A stretch of DNA of 64,000 nt from Kitasatospora setae KM-6054 (GTDB lineage Bacteria > Actinomycetota > Actinomycetes > Streptomycetales > Streptomycetaceae). Below, piece by piece: positions 32,675 to 40,879 of this stretch. A program made the translations under genes and the position numbers. The stretch is taken from the NCBI RefSeq assembly GCF_000269985.1, contig NC_016109.1, positions 3,100,001 through 3,164,000 of the forward strand, written 5' to 3'. The notes beneath the pieces were generated by a model that did no database searches, was not told where the DNA came from, and saw only the letters and a program-made list of their open reading frames with translations. The number at the start of each line of letters is the position of its first letter. Within the stretch, counting starts at the first letter, position 1.

Positions 32675-34219
32675 ATGCGACGAACGGGCGGGGCAGGACG
32701 GGGGCGGCGGTTCGCCGCGGCGGCGGCGGTCGGTGCCGTCCTGTGGGGGTGGTCGGCGGGTCCCGCGTCGGCCGTGGACTCGATCCGCGCGCAGCAGTGG
32801 CACCTGGACGCCATGCACGCCGACGAGATGTGGAAGACCAGCACGGGCAAGGGCGTCGTCATCGGGCTGGTCGACAGCGGCGTCCAGGAGGGCGTCCAGG
32901 ACCTGTCCGGACAGATCCTGCCGGGCGTCGATCTCAGCGGCCTGCCCGGCGGGGTCGGCTCCGACCCGGTCGGCCACGGGACGCACATGGCGGCCGACAT
33001 GGTCGGCACCGGAAAGAACTTGAACGGGCAGGGAGGGTACGGCCTCGCACCTGGCGCGAAGGTACTGCCGATCAAGGTCGACACCGGTGGTACGGACGCC
33101 CCGACCACCGCTTCCCAGCATGCCGGTCAGCTCGCCCAAGGAATCATCTACGCCGCCGACCACGGCATCAAGATCATCAATGTCTCCCAGGGCTACTACG
33201 GAGGCACGCTGACGCCCGCGGACCTGGACAAGCTCAAGGCCGCCGCGGCCCACGCGGCCTCCAAGGGCGCGCTGGTGTTCGCCTCGGCCGGCAACGACGG
33301 CGCCAAGGGCAACCCGATCAACTACCCCGCCGCCCTCCCCGGCTTCGTCTCCGTGGCGGGCGTCGACCGCGACGGCAAGGCCTGGTCCGACTCCGAGCAC
33401 AACTCCGAGGTGGACCTCGCCGCCCCCGCCGTGGAGATCTACGGCGCGTGCACCAGCGGCTCCGGCTACTGCAAGGGCGACGGCACCTCCGACTCCGCCG
33501 CGCTGGCGTCCGCCTCGGCCGCGCTGATCTGGTCGGTGCACCCCGAGTGGACGGCCAACCAGGTCCTGCGGGTGATGATCAACACCGCGTCCAACCCGTC
33601 GCAGCGCAGCGACTTCCTCGGCTACGGCGTGATCCGTCCCCGGATCGCGCTGACCAACCCGGGCGACCCGGGCCCGGCGGACGTCAGTCCGCTGCCGGCG
33701 GCGGGCGGCAGTTCGGCGCCGTCCACGGCGGGGCGTTCGGAGAGCCAGCCGCCCAACCAGGACCCGACCGGTCAGGCCAGTGCGCCCGCCGACGCGCCGG
33801 TGAGCGCCGCGCCGAGCGGGGGCTCGCCCGCGAAGTCGGCGGCGCCGGTGGCGGAGTCGAAGGACTCCTCGGGTTCGGGCAGCACGCCGCTGATCATCGG
33901 CGGTGCCGTGGTGGGCGTGCTGGTGCTGGTGCTCGTGGTGGTGCTGATCGTCCGCCGGAACCGTCCGTCCGGTCCGGGCCCGGTCCCGCCGGGTGCGGTC
34001 CCGCCGCCGGGCGCGGCCCCGTACGGCGCCCCGCAGCAGCAGCCGTACCCGGCGCCCGGCCAGGGCCAGGTGCCCCCGCCTCCAGCCCCGGCCCCGGCCC
34101 CCGGCTACGGGCAGCAGCAGCCGGCCGCCGGGCCGTACGGGCAGCCGCCGCAGCCGCCCGCGGCGCCGGGCGGGTACGGGCAGCAGCCGCCGGCGGGTGG
34201 GAACCCGTACGCGCGCTGA
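32675..34219 (+). CDS. mycP: Mycosin-like S8 serine protease of type VII secretion
   Basis: Mycosins are membrane-bound subtilisins that work with ESX secretion machines. The 514 residues include a signal peptide (to about ASA-33) and a catalytic triad of D67 (LVDSGV), H101 (GHGTHMA) and S272 (GTSDSAALAS). A Ser/Pro/Ala linker, one C-terminal membrane helix (about 406-430) and then a cytoplasmic tail of about 80 residues rich in Pro, Gln, Tyr and Gly follow. Classical mycosins stop soon after the helix, so the tail is unusual. GAAGGAG precedes the ATG. Core ESX genes (eccC, eccD, eccB) are not in the window. Confidence 0.85.
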   Translation: MRRTGGAGRGRRFAAAAAVGAVLWGWSAGPASAVDSIRAQQWHLDAMHADEMWKTSTGKGVVIGLVDSGVQEGVQDLSGQILPGVDLSGLPGGVGSDPVGHGTHMAADMVGTGKNLNGQGGYGLAPGAKVLPIKVDTGGTDAPTTASQHAGQLAQGIIYAADHGIKIINVSQGYYGGTLTPADLDKLKAAAAHAASKGALVFASAGNDGAKGNPINYPAALPGFVSVAGVDRDGKAWSDSEHNSEVDLAAPAVEIYGACTSGSGYCKGDGTSDSAALASASAALIWSVHPEWTANQVLRVMINTASNPSQRSDFLGYGVIRPRIALTNPGDPGPADVSPLPAAGGSSAPSTAGRSESQPPNQDPTGQASAPADAPVSAAPSGGSPAKSAAPVAESKDSSGSGSTPLIIGGAVVGVLVLVLVVVLIVRRNRPSGPGPVPPGAVPPPGAAPYGAPQQQPYPAPGQGQVPPPPAPAPAPGYGQQQPAAGPYGQPPQPPAAPGGYGQQPPAGGNPYAR

Positions 34220-34231
34220 GAGCGGTTCGGC

Positions 34232-34276
34232 CCGGCGGCGGGCGGCGCGGGGTGTCCCGGGGCCGCCCGCCGCCGG
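34232..34276 (+). terminator. Terminator after the mycosin gene
   Basis: CCGGCGGCGGGCGGC (34232-34246) pairs perfectly with 34262-34276. It closes the type VII cluster. The following 200 bases are GC-rich (GCGCGGG repeats) with no gene. Confidence 0.7.
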
Positions 34277-34489
34277 CGTTCGGCGGCGGCGGTGCGCGGG
34301 CGCGGGGGGCGGTGCGCGGCTGGGGTGCGCGGGCGCGGGGTGCGGGCGCGGACTGCCCTGTGGTGGTGCAGGCGAGGCGACTAGGCTGATCGGCGTTGGG
34401 GCAGCCTGTGGCGCCCGACCGGCCAGTGGTGTCCGGTCGGAGCGATCACGAAGATCGTTCGACCTGTGCAAGACCAAGGAGACACCCAC

Positions 34490-35269
34490 GTGGCAGACCG
34501 CAAGCCCATCGAGACCTGGCTGACCGACATGGACGGAGTCCTCATCCACGAGGGCGTGCCGATCCCCGGGGCCGATGCCTTCATCCAGCGGCTGCGTGAG
34601 TCCGGGAAGCCCTTCCTGGTGCTCACCAACAACTCGATCTACACCCAGCGCGACCTGCACGCCCGCCTCGCCCGGATGGGCCTGGACGTGCCCGCCGAGC
34701 ACATCTGGACGTCCGCGCTGGCCACCGCCAAGTTCCTGGACGACCAGCGTCCGGGCGGCACCGCGTACGTGATCGGCGAGGCCGGTCTGACCACCGCGAT
34801 GCACGACGTCGGCTACGTGCTGACCGACACCGCCCCGGACTTCGTCGTGCTGGGCGAGACCCGGACGTACTCGTTCGAGGCGATGACCAAGGCCGTCCGC
34901 CTGATCAACGACGGTGCCCGGTTCATCGCGACCAACCCGGACGAGACCGGCCCGTCCGCCGAGGGCGCGCTGCCCGCGACCGGTGCGGTGGCCGCGCTGA
35001 TCACCAAGGCGACCGGCGTGGAGCCGTACTTCGTCGGCAAGCCGAACCCGCTGATGATGCGGGCCGGCCTGAACGCGATCGGCGCGCACTCCGAGCACAG
35101 CGCGATGATCGGCGACCGGATGGACACCGACATCGTCTCCGGCATGGAGGCCGGCATGTCGACCTTCCTGGTCCTCACCGGGCTGACCCAGGCTTCCGAG
35201 GTCGAGCGCTTCCCGTACCGGCCGACCCAGGTGGTCGACTCGATCGCCGACCTGGTCGAGCTGATCTGA
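34490..35269 (+). CDS. HAD-IIA (NagD-like) phosphatase
   Basis: The 259-residue protein is a cap-containing HAD hydrolase: motif I is [12 protein letters not shown] with nucleophile D13 and D15, motif II is LTNNS, motif III Lys is in FVGKPNP, and motif IV is [10 protein letters not shown]. The NagD branch hydrolyses small phosphate esters such as nucleotides or sugar phosphates. The GTG 34490 follows AAGGAGAC and gives the expected start. It stands alone between two strong stem-loops. Confidence 0.92.
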   Translation: MADRKPIETWLTDMDGVLIHEGVPIPGADAFIQRLRESGKPFLVLTNNSIYTQRDLHARLARMGLDVPAEHIWTSALATAKFLDDQRPGGTAYVIGEAGLTTAMHDVGYVLTDTAPDFVVLGETRTYSFEAMTKAVRLINDGARFIATNPDETGPSAEGALPATGAVAALITKATGVEPYFVGKPNPLMMRAGLNAIGAHSEHSAMIGDRMDTDIVSGMEAGMSTFLVLTGLTQASEVERFPYRPTQVVDSIADLVELI

Positions 35270-35280
35270 CACCGCTCCCC

Positions 35281-35319
35281 CCGCGGGGCCCCGGCGCACG
35301 CCGCGCCGGGGCCCCGCGG
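35281..35319. terminator. Bidirectional terminator, HAD phosphatase / LysR
   Basis: A perfect 17-bp stem (CCGCGGGGCCCCGGCGC with its complement) and a 5-base loop lie between two convergent genes ending at 35269 and 35335, and serve both. Confidence 0.85.
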
Positions 35320-35334
35320 CGTTCCCGGAACGGA

Positions 35335-36276
35335 TCAGGCCAGCTCGTCGGCGTCCGCGCCGGGCAGCCAGTCGCGGCCGGGGCGGTACTCCAGCCAGCG
35401 GCGGTCGCGGCCGCGTTCGGCGAAGGCACGCAGCAGGGCGGGGACGGCGGGGTGCGGGCGTTCGCGGTGCCAGACCAGCGACCAGGCGTACAGCGGGACG
35501 GGGTCGGCCAGCGGGCGGACGACCAGGCCGGGCGGGACGGCGAGCGGGAGTTCGGCGGGCAGCAGGGTGCAGCCGTCGGGCAGCGCCCGGACCCGGTCGA
35601 GCAGGTGGGCCAGGCCCAGGTTGGCGTCGCCGGGCAGCAGCGGGACGCCGAAGCGCTCGCCGAACCGGGCCAGGAAGTCCAGCCGGGCCGGGGCGGCGGG
35701 CAGTACCAGCCGGAGCGCGGCCAGGTCGGCGGGGCGCAGCCGGTCGGCGCGGGCCAGCGGGTGGGCGGCGGGCAGCACCGCGTCGACGGGTTCCAGCCGG
35801 ACCAGGCGGTGGGCCAACTCCCGTCCCGAGCCGGGCTGGTGGCGGCCGAAGCCGGCCGCGCTCTCGCCCCGGGAGAGGGCGGCGGCGACCGCGTCCAGGT
35901 CTCGGGCGGCGCCGACCTCGACGGTCAACCCGCTTATCCCGGAGAGGACTTCGCGCACGGTGCGGAGCGGCTCGAACAGGTGCCCCCAGACGTCCAGCCG
36001 GGCGGGCGCGGCCTGCTGCCGGACGGCGGCGACGGCGGCCCGTCCGGCGGCCAGCGCGGCCCGGGCGGGGGCGAGCAGCCGCTGTCCGGCATCGGTGAGC
36101 CGCACGTAGGCGGGGCCGCGGTCGAGCAGTCGGACGCCCAACTCCCCTTCCAGGGCGGCGATCCGCTTGGAGGCGGCCTGCTGGCTGATCGCCAACTGCT
36201 CGGCGGCGCGCCCGAAGTGGCGCTGTTCGGCGACCGCGACAAAGGCGCGCAGCTGCCGGAGGTCCGGGTCGTCCAT
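35335..36276 (-). CDS. LysR-family transcription regulator
   Basis: The 313 residues have the LysR N-terminal winged HTH (LRQLRAFVAVAEQRHFGRAA, then QQAASKRIAALEGELGVRL) and a C-terminal effector-binding domain (from about residue 90) with the PLARADRL and PPGLVVRPL features. ATG 36276 lies at the usual distance from the HTH. The gene is divergent from a quinone oxidoreductase/SnoaL pair, and a palindrome in the shared region is the probable operator. The effector is unknown; quinones or reactive electrophiles are likely given the target. Confidence 0.92.
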   Translation of the reverse strand: MDDPDLRQLRAFVAVAEQRHFGRAAEQLAISQQAASKRIAALEGELGVRLLDRGPAYVRLTDAGQRLLAPARAALAAGRAAVAAVRQQAAPARLDVWGHLFEPLRTVREVLSGISGLTVEVGAARDLDAVAAALSRGESAAGFGRHQPGSGRELAHRLVRLEPVDAVLPAAHPLARADRLRPADLAALRLVLPAAPARLDFLARFGERFGVPLLPGDANLGLAHLLDRVRALPDGCTLLPAELPLAVPPGLVVRPLADPVPLYAWSLVWHRERPHPAVPALLRAFAERGRDRRWLEYRPGRDWLPGADADELA

Positions 36277-36290
36277 CGGCCCATCATCGC

Positions 36291-36309
36291 CGACAACCGC
36301 CGGTTGTCG
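36291..36309. promoter_or_regulatory. Palindromic operator for the LysR regulator
   Basis: CGACAACCGCCGGTTGTCG is a perfect inverted repeat (9-base arms, one central base) 15 bases upstream of the lysR start. A related half-site CGGTTGTTGG follows at 36321. The place and symmetry fit LysR autoregulation with control of the divergent genes. Confidence 0.65.
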
Positions 36310-36436
36310 TAGGGCCGTTCCGGTTGTTGGACCGGCCGTGGCCCCGGGACGTTGACTGGGGTCATCGCCGAACGGACCGAAGGACAAGAGGCCCGCACCG
36401 AAGGCGAGTTGAGCCCCGATGAGAGGAAGTCCCGCG

Positions 36437-37354
36437 ATGAAGGCCCTTGTTCCGGCGGAGGCGGACGGCACGGTCGAGTTCGCCGAGGTCCCGGAGCCCG
36501 AGCCCGGCCCGGCCGAGGTGCTGGTGAAGGTGGACGCGTTCTCGGTGAACCGGGGCGAGACCTTCCTGCTGGAGGATCCGCCGCCGGGCTGGCGGCCGGG
36601 CAAGGACATCGCCGGGCTGGTCGTGCAGGCCGCCGCGGACGGCAGCGGCCCGGCCGTCGGACAGCGGGTGGTGGCCCACCCGCCGGGCGCCGGCTGGGCG
36701 GAGTACGCGGCGGTGCGGACGGACGCGCTGGCGGTGCTGCCGGAGCGGCTGGACGCACCGACGGCCGCCGCGCTGCCGCTGGCCGGCCTCACCGCGCTGC
36801 GACTGCTGCGCGCGGCGGGCCCGGTCGCCGGGCGGCGGCTGCTGCTGACCGGCGCCTCCGGCGGGGTCGGCCACTACCTGGCGGAGCTGGCCGCGGCCGC
36901 CGGGGCGCAGCTGACCGCCGTCACCGCGAACGCCGAACGCGGTCTGCGGCTAAGGGAGTTGGGCGCCGCCGAGGTGGTGCACTCGGTGGCCGCGGCGAAC
37001 GGCCCGTACGACCTGGTGCTGGAGTCGACCGGCGGCACCGAGCTGCCCCGGGCGCTGGCGCTGCTCGCCCCGCGCGGCCGGCTGCTCTGGTTCGGACAAG
37101 CATCCCGCGAGCCGGTCCGGCTGGACTTCTTCGCCCTGCTGAACGGCCCGGTCTCGGCGACCGTCCAGCACTTCAGCTACGCGGACGTCGACCACCCGGA
37201 CGGCCCGGACCTGCGCACCCTGGTCCGGCTGACCGCCGAGGGCCGGCTGCACCCCGAACTCGGCCTGCTCGACGACTGGCGGAACACCGCCGGGGCGATC
37301 GCCGCCCTGCGCGGCCGGCGCGTGCGCGGCAACACCGTCCTGACCCTCGACTGA
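36437..37354 (+). CDS. Quinone oxidoreductase-like dehydrogenase (MDR family)
   Basis: This NADPH-dependent reductase belongs to the zinc-free medium-chain family. The 305 residues have the GroES-like N-terminus (EVLVKVDAFSVNRGE), the PLAGLTAL segment and the nucleotide motif TGASGGVGHYLAELAAAAGA (about 143-162). There are no zinc-binding Cys residues, so it is of the quinone oxidoreductase type. The ATG 36437 follows GAGAGGAAG. It is followed after 42 bases by a SnoaL-like gene and is probably controlled by the divergent LysR regulator. Confidence 0.9.
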   Translation: MKALVPAEADGTVEFAEVPEPEPGPAEVLVKVDAFSVNRGETFLLEDPPPGWRPGKDIAGLVVQAAADGSGPAVGQRVVAHPPGAGWAEYAAVRTDALAVLPERLDAPTAAALPLAGLTALRLLRAAGPVAGRRLLLTGASGGVGHYLAELAAAAGAQLTAVTANAERGLRLRELGAAEVVHSVAAANGPYDLVLESTGGTELPRALALLAPRGRLLWFGQASREPVRLDFFALLNGPVSATVQHFSYADVDHPDGPDLRTLVRLTAEGRLHPELGLLDDWRNTAGAIAALRGRRVRGNTVLTLD

Positions 37355-37396
37355 TCCCACACCCCTACCCCGCCCCGCTGCCAAAGGAGATCCATC

Positions 37397-37810
37397 ATGA
37401 GCACCGACCCGCGCACCGTCGTCGTCGACTACGTGAACGCGGTGGCCCGCGGCGACGCGGACGCCATCCGGGACGCCTTCGCCGAGGACGCCGTCTGGAC
37501 CTACCCGGGCGACCTTCCGCTGAGCGGCGAGTGGCGCGGCCGGAAGGCCATCCTGGAGGAGTTCCTCGGTTCGATCGGCGGCCTGATCGCCCCGGGCACG
37601 GCCGTCGAGGTCGCCGTGATCGGCGAGCCGATCGTCCAGGGCGACCGGGTGGTCGCCGAGTGGAGCTCGCGCTGCACCACGGTGCACGGCCGGCTCTACG
37701 AGAACCGCAACCTGGGGATCTTCACCGTCCGGGACGGCCTGATCGTCGCCGTCCAGGAGTACACCGACACCCAGCGCGCGGCCACCACCCTGTTCGCGAA
37801 CGGCGGGTGA
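37397..37810 (+). CDS. SnoaL-like (NTF2-fold) protein
   Basis: The 137-residue protein has the cone-shaped NTF2 fold pattern: a start helix VVVDYVNAVARGDADAIRDAFAEDAVWTYPG, the EWRGRKAILEEFLGSIGGL stretch and a final strand pair ending QEYTDTQRAATTLF. Members act as polyketide cyclases, isomerases or binding proteins. AAAGGAG precedes the ATG. It is paired with the quinone oxidoreductase, which suggests action on the same small molecule. Confidence 0.88.
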   Translation: MSTDPRTVVVDYVNAVARGDADAIRDAFAEDAVWTYPGDLPLSGEWRGRKAILEEFLGSIGGLIAPGTAVEVAVIGEPIVQGDRVVAEWSSRCTTVHGRLYENRNLGIFTVRDGLIVAVQEYTDTQRAATTLFANGG

Positions 37811-37881
37811 CCGCCCGGCCCCGGACCGTCAGCCGCGGTCCGGGGCACCTCAACGTCGCCTTAAGCCGCTCGTAACTACCC

Positions 37882-37894
37882 TGACGTACCGTCA
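37882..37894. promoter_or_regulatory. Short palindrome upstream of the LPMO gene
   Basis: TGACGTACCGTCA has perfect 5-base inverted arms and lies 66 bases before the LPMO start, in the least GC-rich part of that region. It is not a dre (DasR) box. A binding site for another regulator is inferred. Confidence 0.3.
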
Positions 37895-37959
37895 ACTTTC
37901 CTGCTCGTGCTGGCTAGCGTCCCGAGAAACACCCTCTCCGCACGACGCAAGGGAGCCCG

Positions 37960-38880
37960 ATGGCCTCCGCCCGCCGCACCGCCGTCCGCCGCACCGCCAC
38001 CACCGTCCGCCGGGCCGTCACCGTCCGCCGCGCCACCGCCGCCGCCCGCACCGCCGTCCCGCTGCTGGCGGCCGCCGTCCTGCTCGGCGCCCCGGCCGCC
38101 GGGCCCGCGGCGGCGCACGGTTCGCTGCAGGACCCGCTCAGCCGCGTCCAGCGCTGCTACCTGGAGGGGCCCGAGCACCCGAAGTCGGCGGCGTGCGCGG
38201 CGGCGATCGCGGCGGGCGGCACCCAGGGCGCGTACGACTGGGAGGGGGTGCGGATCGGCGACGCGAACGGGCGGCACCGCGAGCTGATCCCGGACGGGAA
38301 GCTGTGCAGCGCCAACGACCCCGAGTTCGCCGGCTTCGACCTGCCGCGCGCCGACTGGCCCGCCACCCCGCTCACCCCCGGCACCCCGTACACCTTCCGT
38401 TTCCAGGCCACCGCCACCCACCGCGGCACCTTCCGGCTGTACCTCACCAAGCCCGGCTACGACCCGACCCGCCCGCTGCGCTGGTCCGACCTGTCGGACA
38501 CCCCGTTCCTCACCGCCACCGACCCGCAGCCCGCCGACGGCCAGTACGCCCTGCCCGGCACCGTCCCGGCCGGCCCGAGCGGACGGCGACTGCTGTACGC
38601 GATCTGGCAGCGCTCGGACAGCCCGGAGGCGTTCTACTCCTGTTCGGACGTCCTGCTCGGCCCCGCCAGCGCCGCCGCCACCGCCCCCTCCTCGCCCGCC
38701 ACTCCCCCCTCCCCCTCGTCCACCGCCCCCGTCCCGTCCCCCTCCCACCGGGAGCTGGCCCAGACCGGTGGCGGCGGCGCGGCCGTCAACGGCGTTCTGC
38801 TGTCGCTGGGTTCGGTGCTGCTGCTGACCGGTGCGGGGGTCGCCGTCCTGTTCCGCCGCCGCCCCCGGCACGGGCGCTGA
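37960..38880 (+). CDS. AA10 lytic polysaccharide monooxygenase, wall-anchored
   Basis: LPMOs are copper enzymes that cut crystalline chitin or cellulose oxidatively. The 306 residues have a long Arg-rich signal peptide that should be cut before H53 (AAA-HGS). H53 and H154 would form the copper brace, and the C-terminal motif EAFYSCSDV supplies the axial aromatic residue. After a Pro/Ser/Thr linker comes LAQTG (266-270), a hydrophobic helix and FRRRPRHGR: a sorting signal of the LAxTG class-E type, so the enzyme is probably attached to peptidoglycan instead of released. No carbohydrate-binding module is present. AAGGGAG precedes the ATG. Confidence 0.9.
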   Translation: MASARRTAVRRTATTVRRAVTVRRATAAARTAVPLLAAAVLLGAPAAGPAAAHGSLQDPLSRVQRCYLEGPEHPKSAACAAAIAAGGTQGAYDWEGVRIGDANGRHRELIPDGKLCSANDPEFAGFDLPRADWPATPLTPGTPYTFRFQATATHRGTFRLYLTKPGYDPTRPLRWSDLSDTPFLTATDPQPADGQYALPGTVPAGPSGRRLLYAIWQRSDSPEAFYSCSDVLLGPASAAATAPSSPATPPSPSSTAPVPSPSHRELAQTGGGGAAVNGVLLSLGSVLLLTGAGVAVLFRRRPRHGR

Positions 38881-38993
38881 CCCCGTCCCCGGCGCCCTTG
38901 CCACTCCCCGTTCCCGCCGTCGGCCCTGGCGTCGGCCCCGCCGTCCGGGTGGCCTCCGCCGCTCCGGGGGGCCGGGATGGTTGAGTTGAGGGC

Positions 38994-40067
38994 ATGAGCA
39001 GCACGCCCTCCGCCCCGTTCCGCGTCGGCCTGATCGGCTACGGCCTGGCAGGTTCCGCCTTCCACGCCCCGCTGATCGCCACCACCCCCGGCCTGCAGTT
39101 GGACGCGGTGGTCACCGCCAACCCCGACCGCCGCGCCCAACTGCACCGCGACCACCCGGGCGCCCGCGCCCTCGACACTCCCGAGCAACTATTCGAGGAC
39201 GCCGACCGGTTCGACCTGGTGGTGATCGCCTCCCCCAACCGCACCCACGTCCCGCTCGCCCGCACCGCCCTGCTCGCCGGCCTGGCCACCGTGGTCGACA
39301 AGCCGCTCGCCGCGACCAGCGCCGAGGCCCGCGACCTGTGCGAGTTCGCCGAGAAGTCCGGCCTGCTGCTGTCGGTGTTCCAGAACCGCCGCTGGGACGG
39401 CGACTTCCTGACCGCCCGGCGCCTGATCGAGGAGGGCCGGCTCGGCCGGGTCCACCGCTTCGAGTCCCGCTTCGAGCGCTTCCGCCCGAAGCCCAAGCCG
39501 GGCTGGCGCGAACTCGCCGACCCCGCCGAGGTCGGCGGCACCCTGTACGACCTTGGCAGCCACCTGGTCGACCAGGCGCTCACCCTGTTCGGCCCGGTCG
39601 AGACGGTGTACGCGGAGGTCGACGTGCGCCGGGACGGCGCGGTGGTCGACGACGACGCCTTCCTCGCCCTCACCCACACCGGCGGCGTCCGCTCCCACCT
39701 GTGGACCAGCGCCCTCGCCCCGCTCGCCGGCCCCCGTCTGCGGGTGCTCGGCGCCAGTGCCGGGTACGTCAAGTTCGGCATGGACCCGCAGGAGGCCGCC
39801 CTGCGCGCCGGCCACCGCCCCGGCGGCTCGGACAAACACTGGGGCGACGACGACCCCGCCGCGTACGGCCTGCTCGGCACGGACGGCGACGCCGACCCCG
39901 TCCCCACCGACCCCGGTGCTTACCCCGCGTTCTACGCGGGCATCGCCACCTCCCTCGCCGACCACACCCCGCCGCCCGTCGACCCGCGCGACGCCGTCGC
40001 CACCCTCGCCGTCCTGGAGGCCGCCCGAGCCTCCGCCGCGACGGCCTCCGTGGTCCGCCTGCCCTGA
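38994..40067 (+). CDS. Gfo/Idh/MocA-family oxidoreductase
   Basis: This NAD(P)-dependent sugar or inositol dehydrogenase-like enzyme has 357 residues. The Rossmann motif is VGLIGYGLAGSAFHAPL (about 11-27), the family EKP motif appears as DKPLA, and the central domain has GGTLYDLGSHLVDQAL with the catalytic-type His. Proteins of this subgroup (similar to YdgJ/scyllo-inositol dehydrogenases) act on free or nucleotide-linked sugars. The ribosome-binding site (GTTGAGGGC) is weak. It is single and is followed by the 14-bp repeat array. Confidence 0.9.
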   Translation: MSSTPSAPFRVGLIGYGLAGSAFHAPLIATTPGLQLDAVVTANPDRRAQLHRDHPGARALDTPEQLFEDADRFDLVVIASPNRTHVPLARTALLAGLATVVDKPLAATSAEARDLCEFAEKSGLLLSVFQNRRWDGDFLTARRLIEEGRLGRVHRFESRFERFRPKPKPGWRELADPAEVGGTLYDLGSHLVDQALTLFGPVETVYAEVDVRRDGAVVDDDAFLALTHTGGVRSHLWTSALAPLAGPRLRVLGASAGYVKFGMDPQEAALRAGHRPGGSDKHWGDDDPAAYGLLGTDGDADPVPTDPGAYPAFYAGIATSLADHTPPPVDPRDAVATLAVLEAARASAATASVVRLP

Positions 40068-40119
40068 GCTGTCGGCCCACCAGGGAGGCCGGGCGGCTCA
40101 CGGCTTCCCGGCCCCGCCG

Positions 40120-40315
40120 ATGACGCGGCATCAATGACTCAGCATGCGTGACGCGACATTCATGCCACGGCATCGATGTCGCGTCACGCATGTCGCGACA
40201 TACGTGTCGCAGCACGCATGTCACGGCACGCATGTCGCAGCACGCATGTCGCGACACGGATGACGCGACATCGATGACATGACACGCATGTCGCGACATC
40301 AATGACGAACCACCA
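40120..40315. repeat. Array of 14-bp self-complementary repeats, block 1 (13-14 units)
   Basis: Thirteen consecutive units of exactly 14 bp fit the pattern RTGWCRCGRCAYSS, the best copy being ATGTCGCGACATCA at 40288, followed by one decayed unit. The core TGTCGCGACA is a palindrome, and a perfect unit repeated in tandem reads nearly the same on both strands. Units vary at positions 1, 4, 6, 9 and 12-14, but no unit has an insertion or deletion. It lies between the Gfo/Idh and DUF6412 genes, outside coding sequence. Confidence 0.9.
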
Positions 40316-40384
40316 ACGCCTCCCGAACCCCTTCCAGCCCAGCCCCACCCAACTCGGCCGGAACTCCGAAGCCCCACCCGAACG

Positions 40385-40440
40385 TTGACACGGCATCGAT
40401 GACGCGACATCCATCACGCGACATCGATGACACGACACCG
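40385..40440. repeat. 14-bp repeat array, block 2 (4 units)
   Basis: Four more units of exactly 14 bp (for example ATGACGCGACATCC at 40399) follow after about 70 bases of ordinary sequence. They end 50 bases before the DUF6412 gene start. The interval between blocks is 83 bases from unit 14, so the blocks are not in phase. Confidence 0.88.
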
Positions 40441-40490
40441 AACCCCGCTCACCCCCCGCCCAACCCCGCCCCGCCCGAGGAGGACGCCCC

Positions 40491-40790
40491 GTGCTCGCCA
40501 CGCCGCTGCTCCTCGCGCTGCTGCGGGTCCTCACCGGCGACCTGCTCACCGGTGTCGCCCCCGGCACCGGCCCGGGCGCGCTGACCGCGGCCGCGCTGCT
40601 GCTGCTCGCCGCCACCGTCGCCGTCAGCCTCACCTCGGCCCGCCTCCCGGGGGCCCGTACCCCGGCGGCCGTCCACGCGGCCGCGCTTCGCCGGCGTGCC
40701 TACCGGACCGCGTACCTCTCGCCACGGGATCCGGACGCCCCGGGCCGGGCCCGTCCTCGGGCGCCGGGCCGCTGCCCGGCGGCCGCCTGA
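40491..40790 (+). CDS. DUF6412-type small membrane protein
   Basis: The 99-residue protein has two membrane segments (about residues 3-20 and 28-50) followed by a basic region (HAAALRRRAYRTAYLSPRDPDAPGR). Small proteins of this kind lie next to YidC-like genes in many Streptomyces and are labelled DUF6412. GAGGAGG precedes the GTG start. The function is unknown; because the YidC-like gene is next, it may be an accessory or substrate of membrane insertion. The 14-bp repeats end just upstream and could affect its expression. Confidence 0.75.
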   Translation: MLATPLLLALLRVLTGDLLTGVAPGTGPGALTAAALLLLAATVAVSLTSARLPGARTPAAVHAAALRRRAYRTAYLSPRDPDAPGRARPRAPGRCPAAA

Positions 40791-40832
40791 GGGGCCCCAC
40801 TCCTTCGCTCGTCCCGCGTCGCTGGGCCGCCG

Positions 40833-40879
40833 GCCGTCGGCCGTTGAGCCGTTGGCCGTTGGCCGTTGGCCGTTGAGCC
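40833..40879. repeat. Short GGCCGTTG tandem repeats
   Basis: About six near-copies of the 7-8 base unit GGCCGTT(G/GA) fill the spacer between the DUF6412 and YidC-like genes. It looks like a slippage tract. Confidence 0.7.

Noticed and set aside
39769..40410. A Cys/His-rich protein encoded leftwards across the 14-bp repeats
   Set aside because: The Cys/His richness is a product of repeat sequence (14 bp read in three phases gives a 14-residue period). The rest of the frame is antisense to the Gfo/Idh gene, and there is no ribosome-binding site.
40120..40440. CRISPR array
   Set aside because: Units are contiguous 14-mers with no unique spacers and no cas genes nearby.
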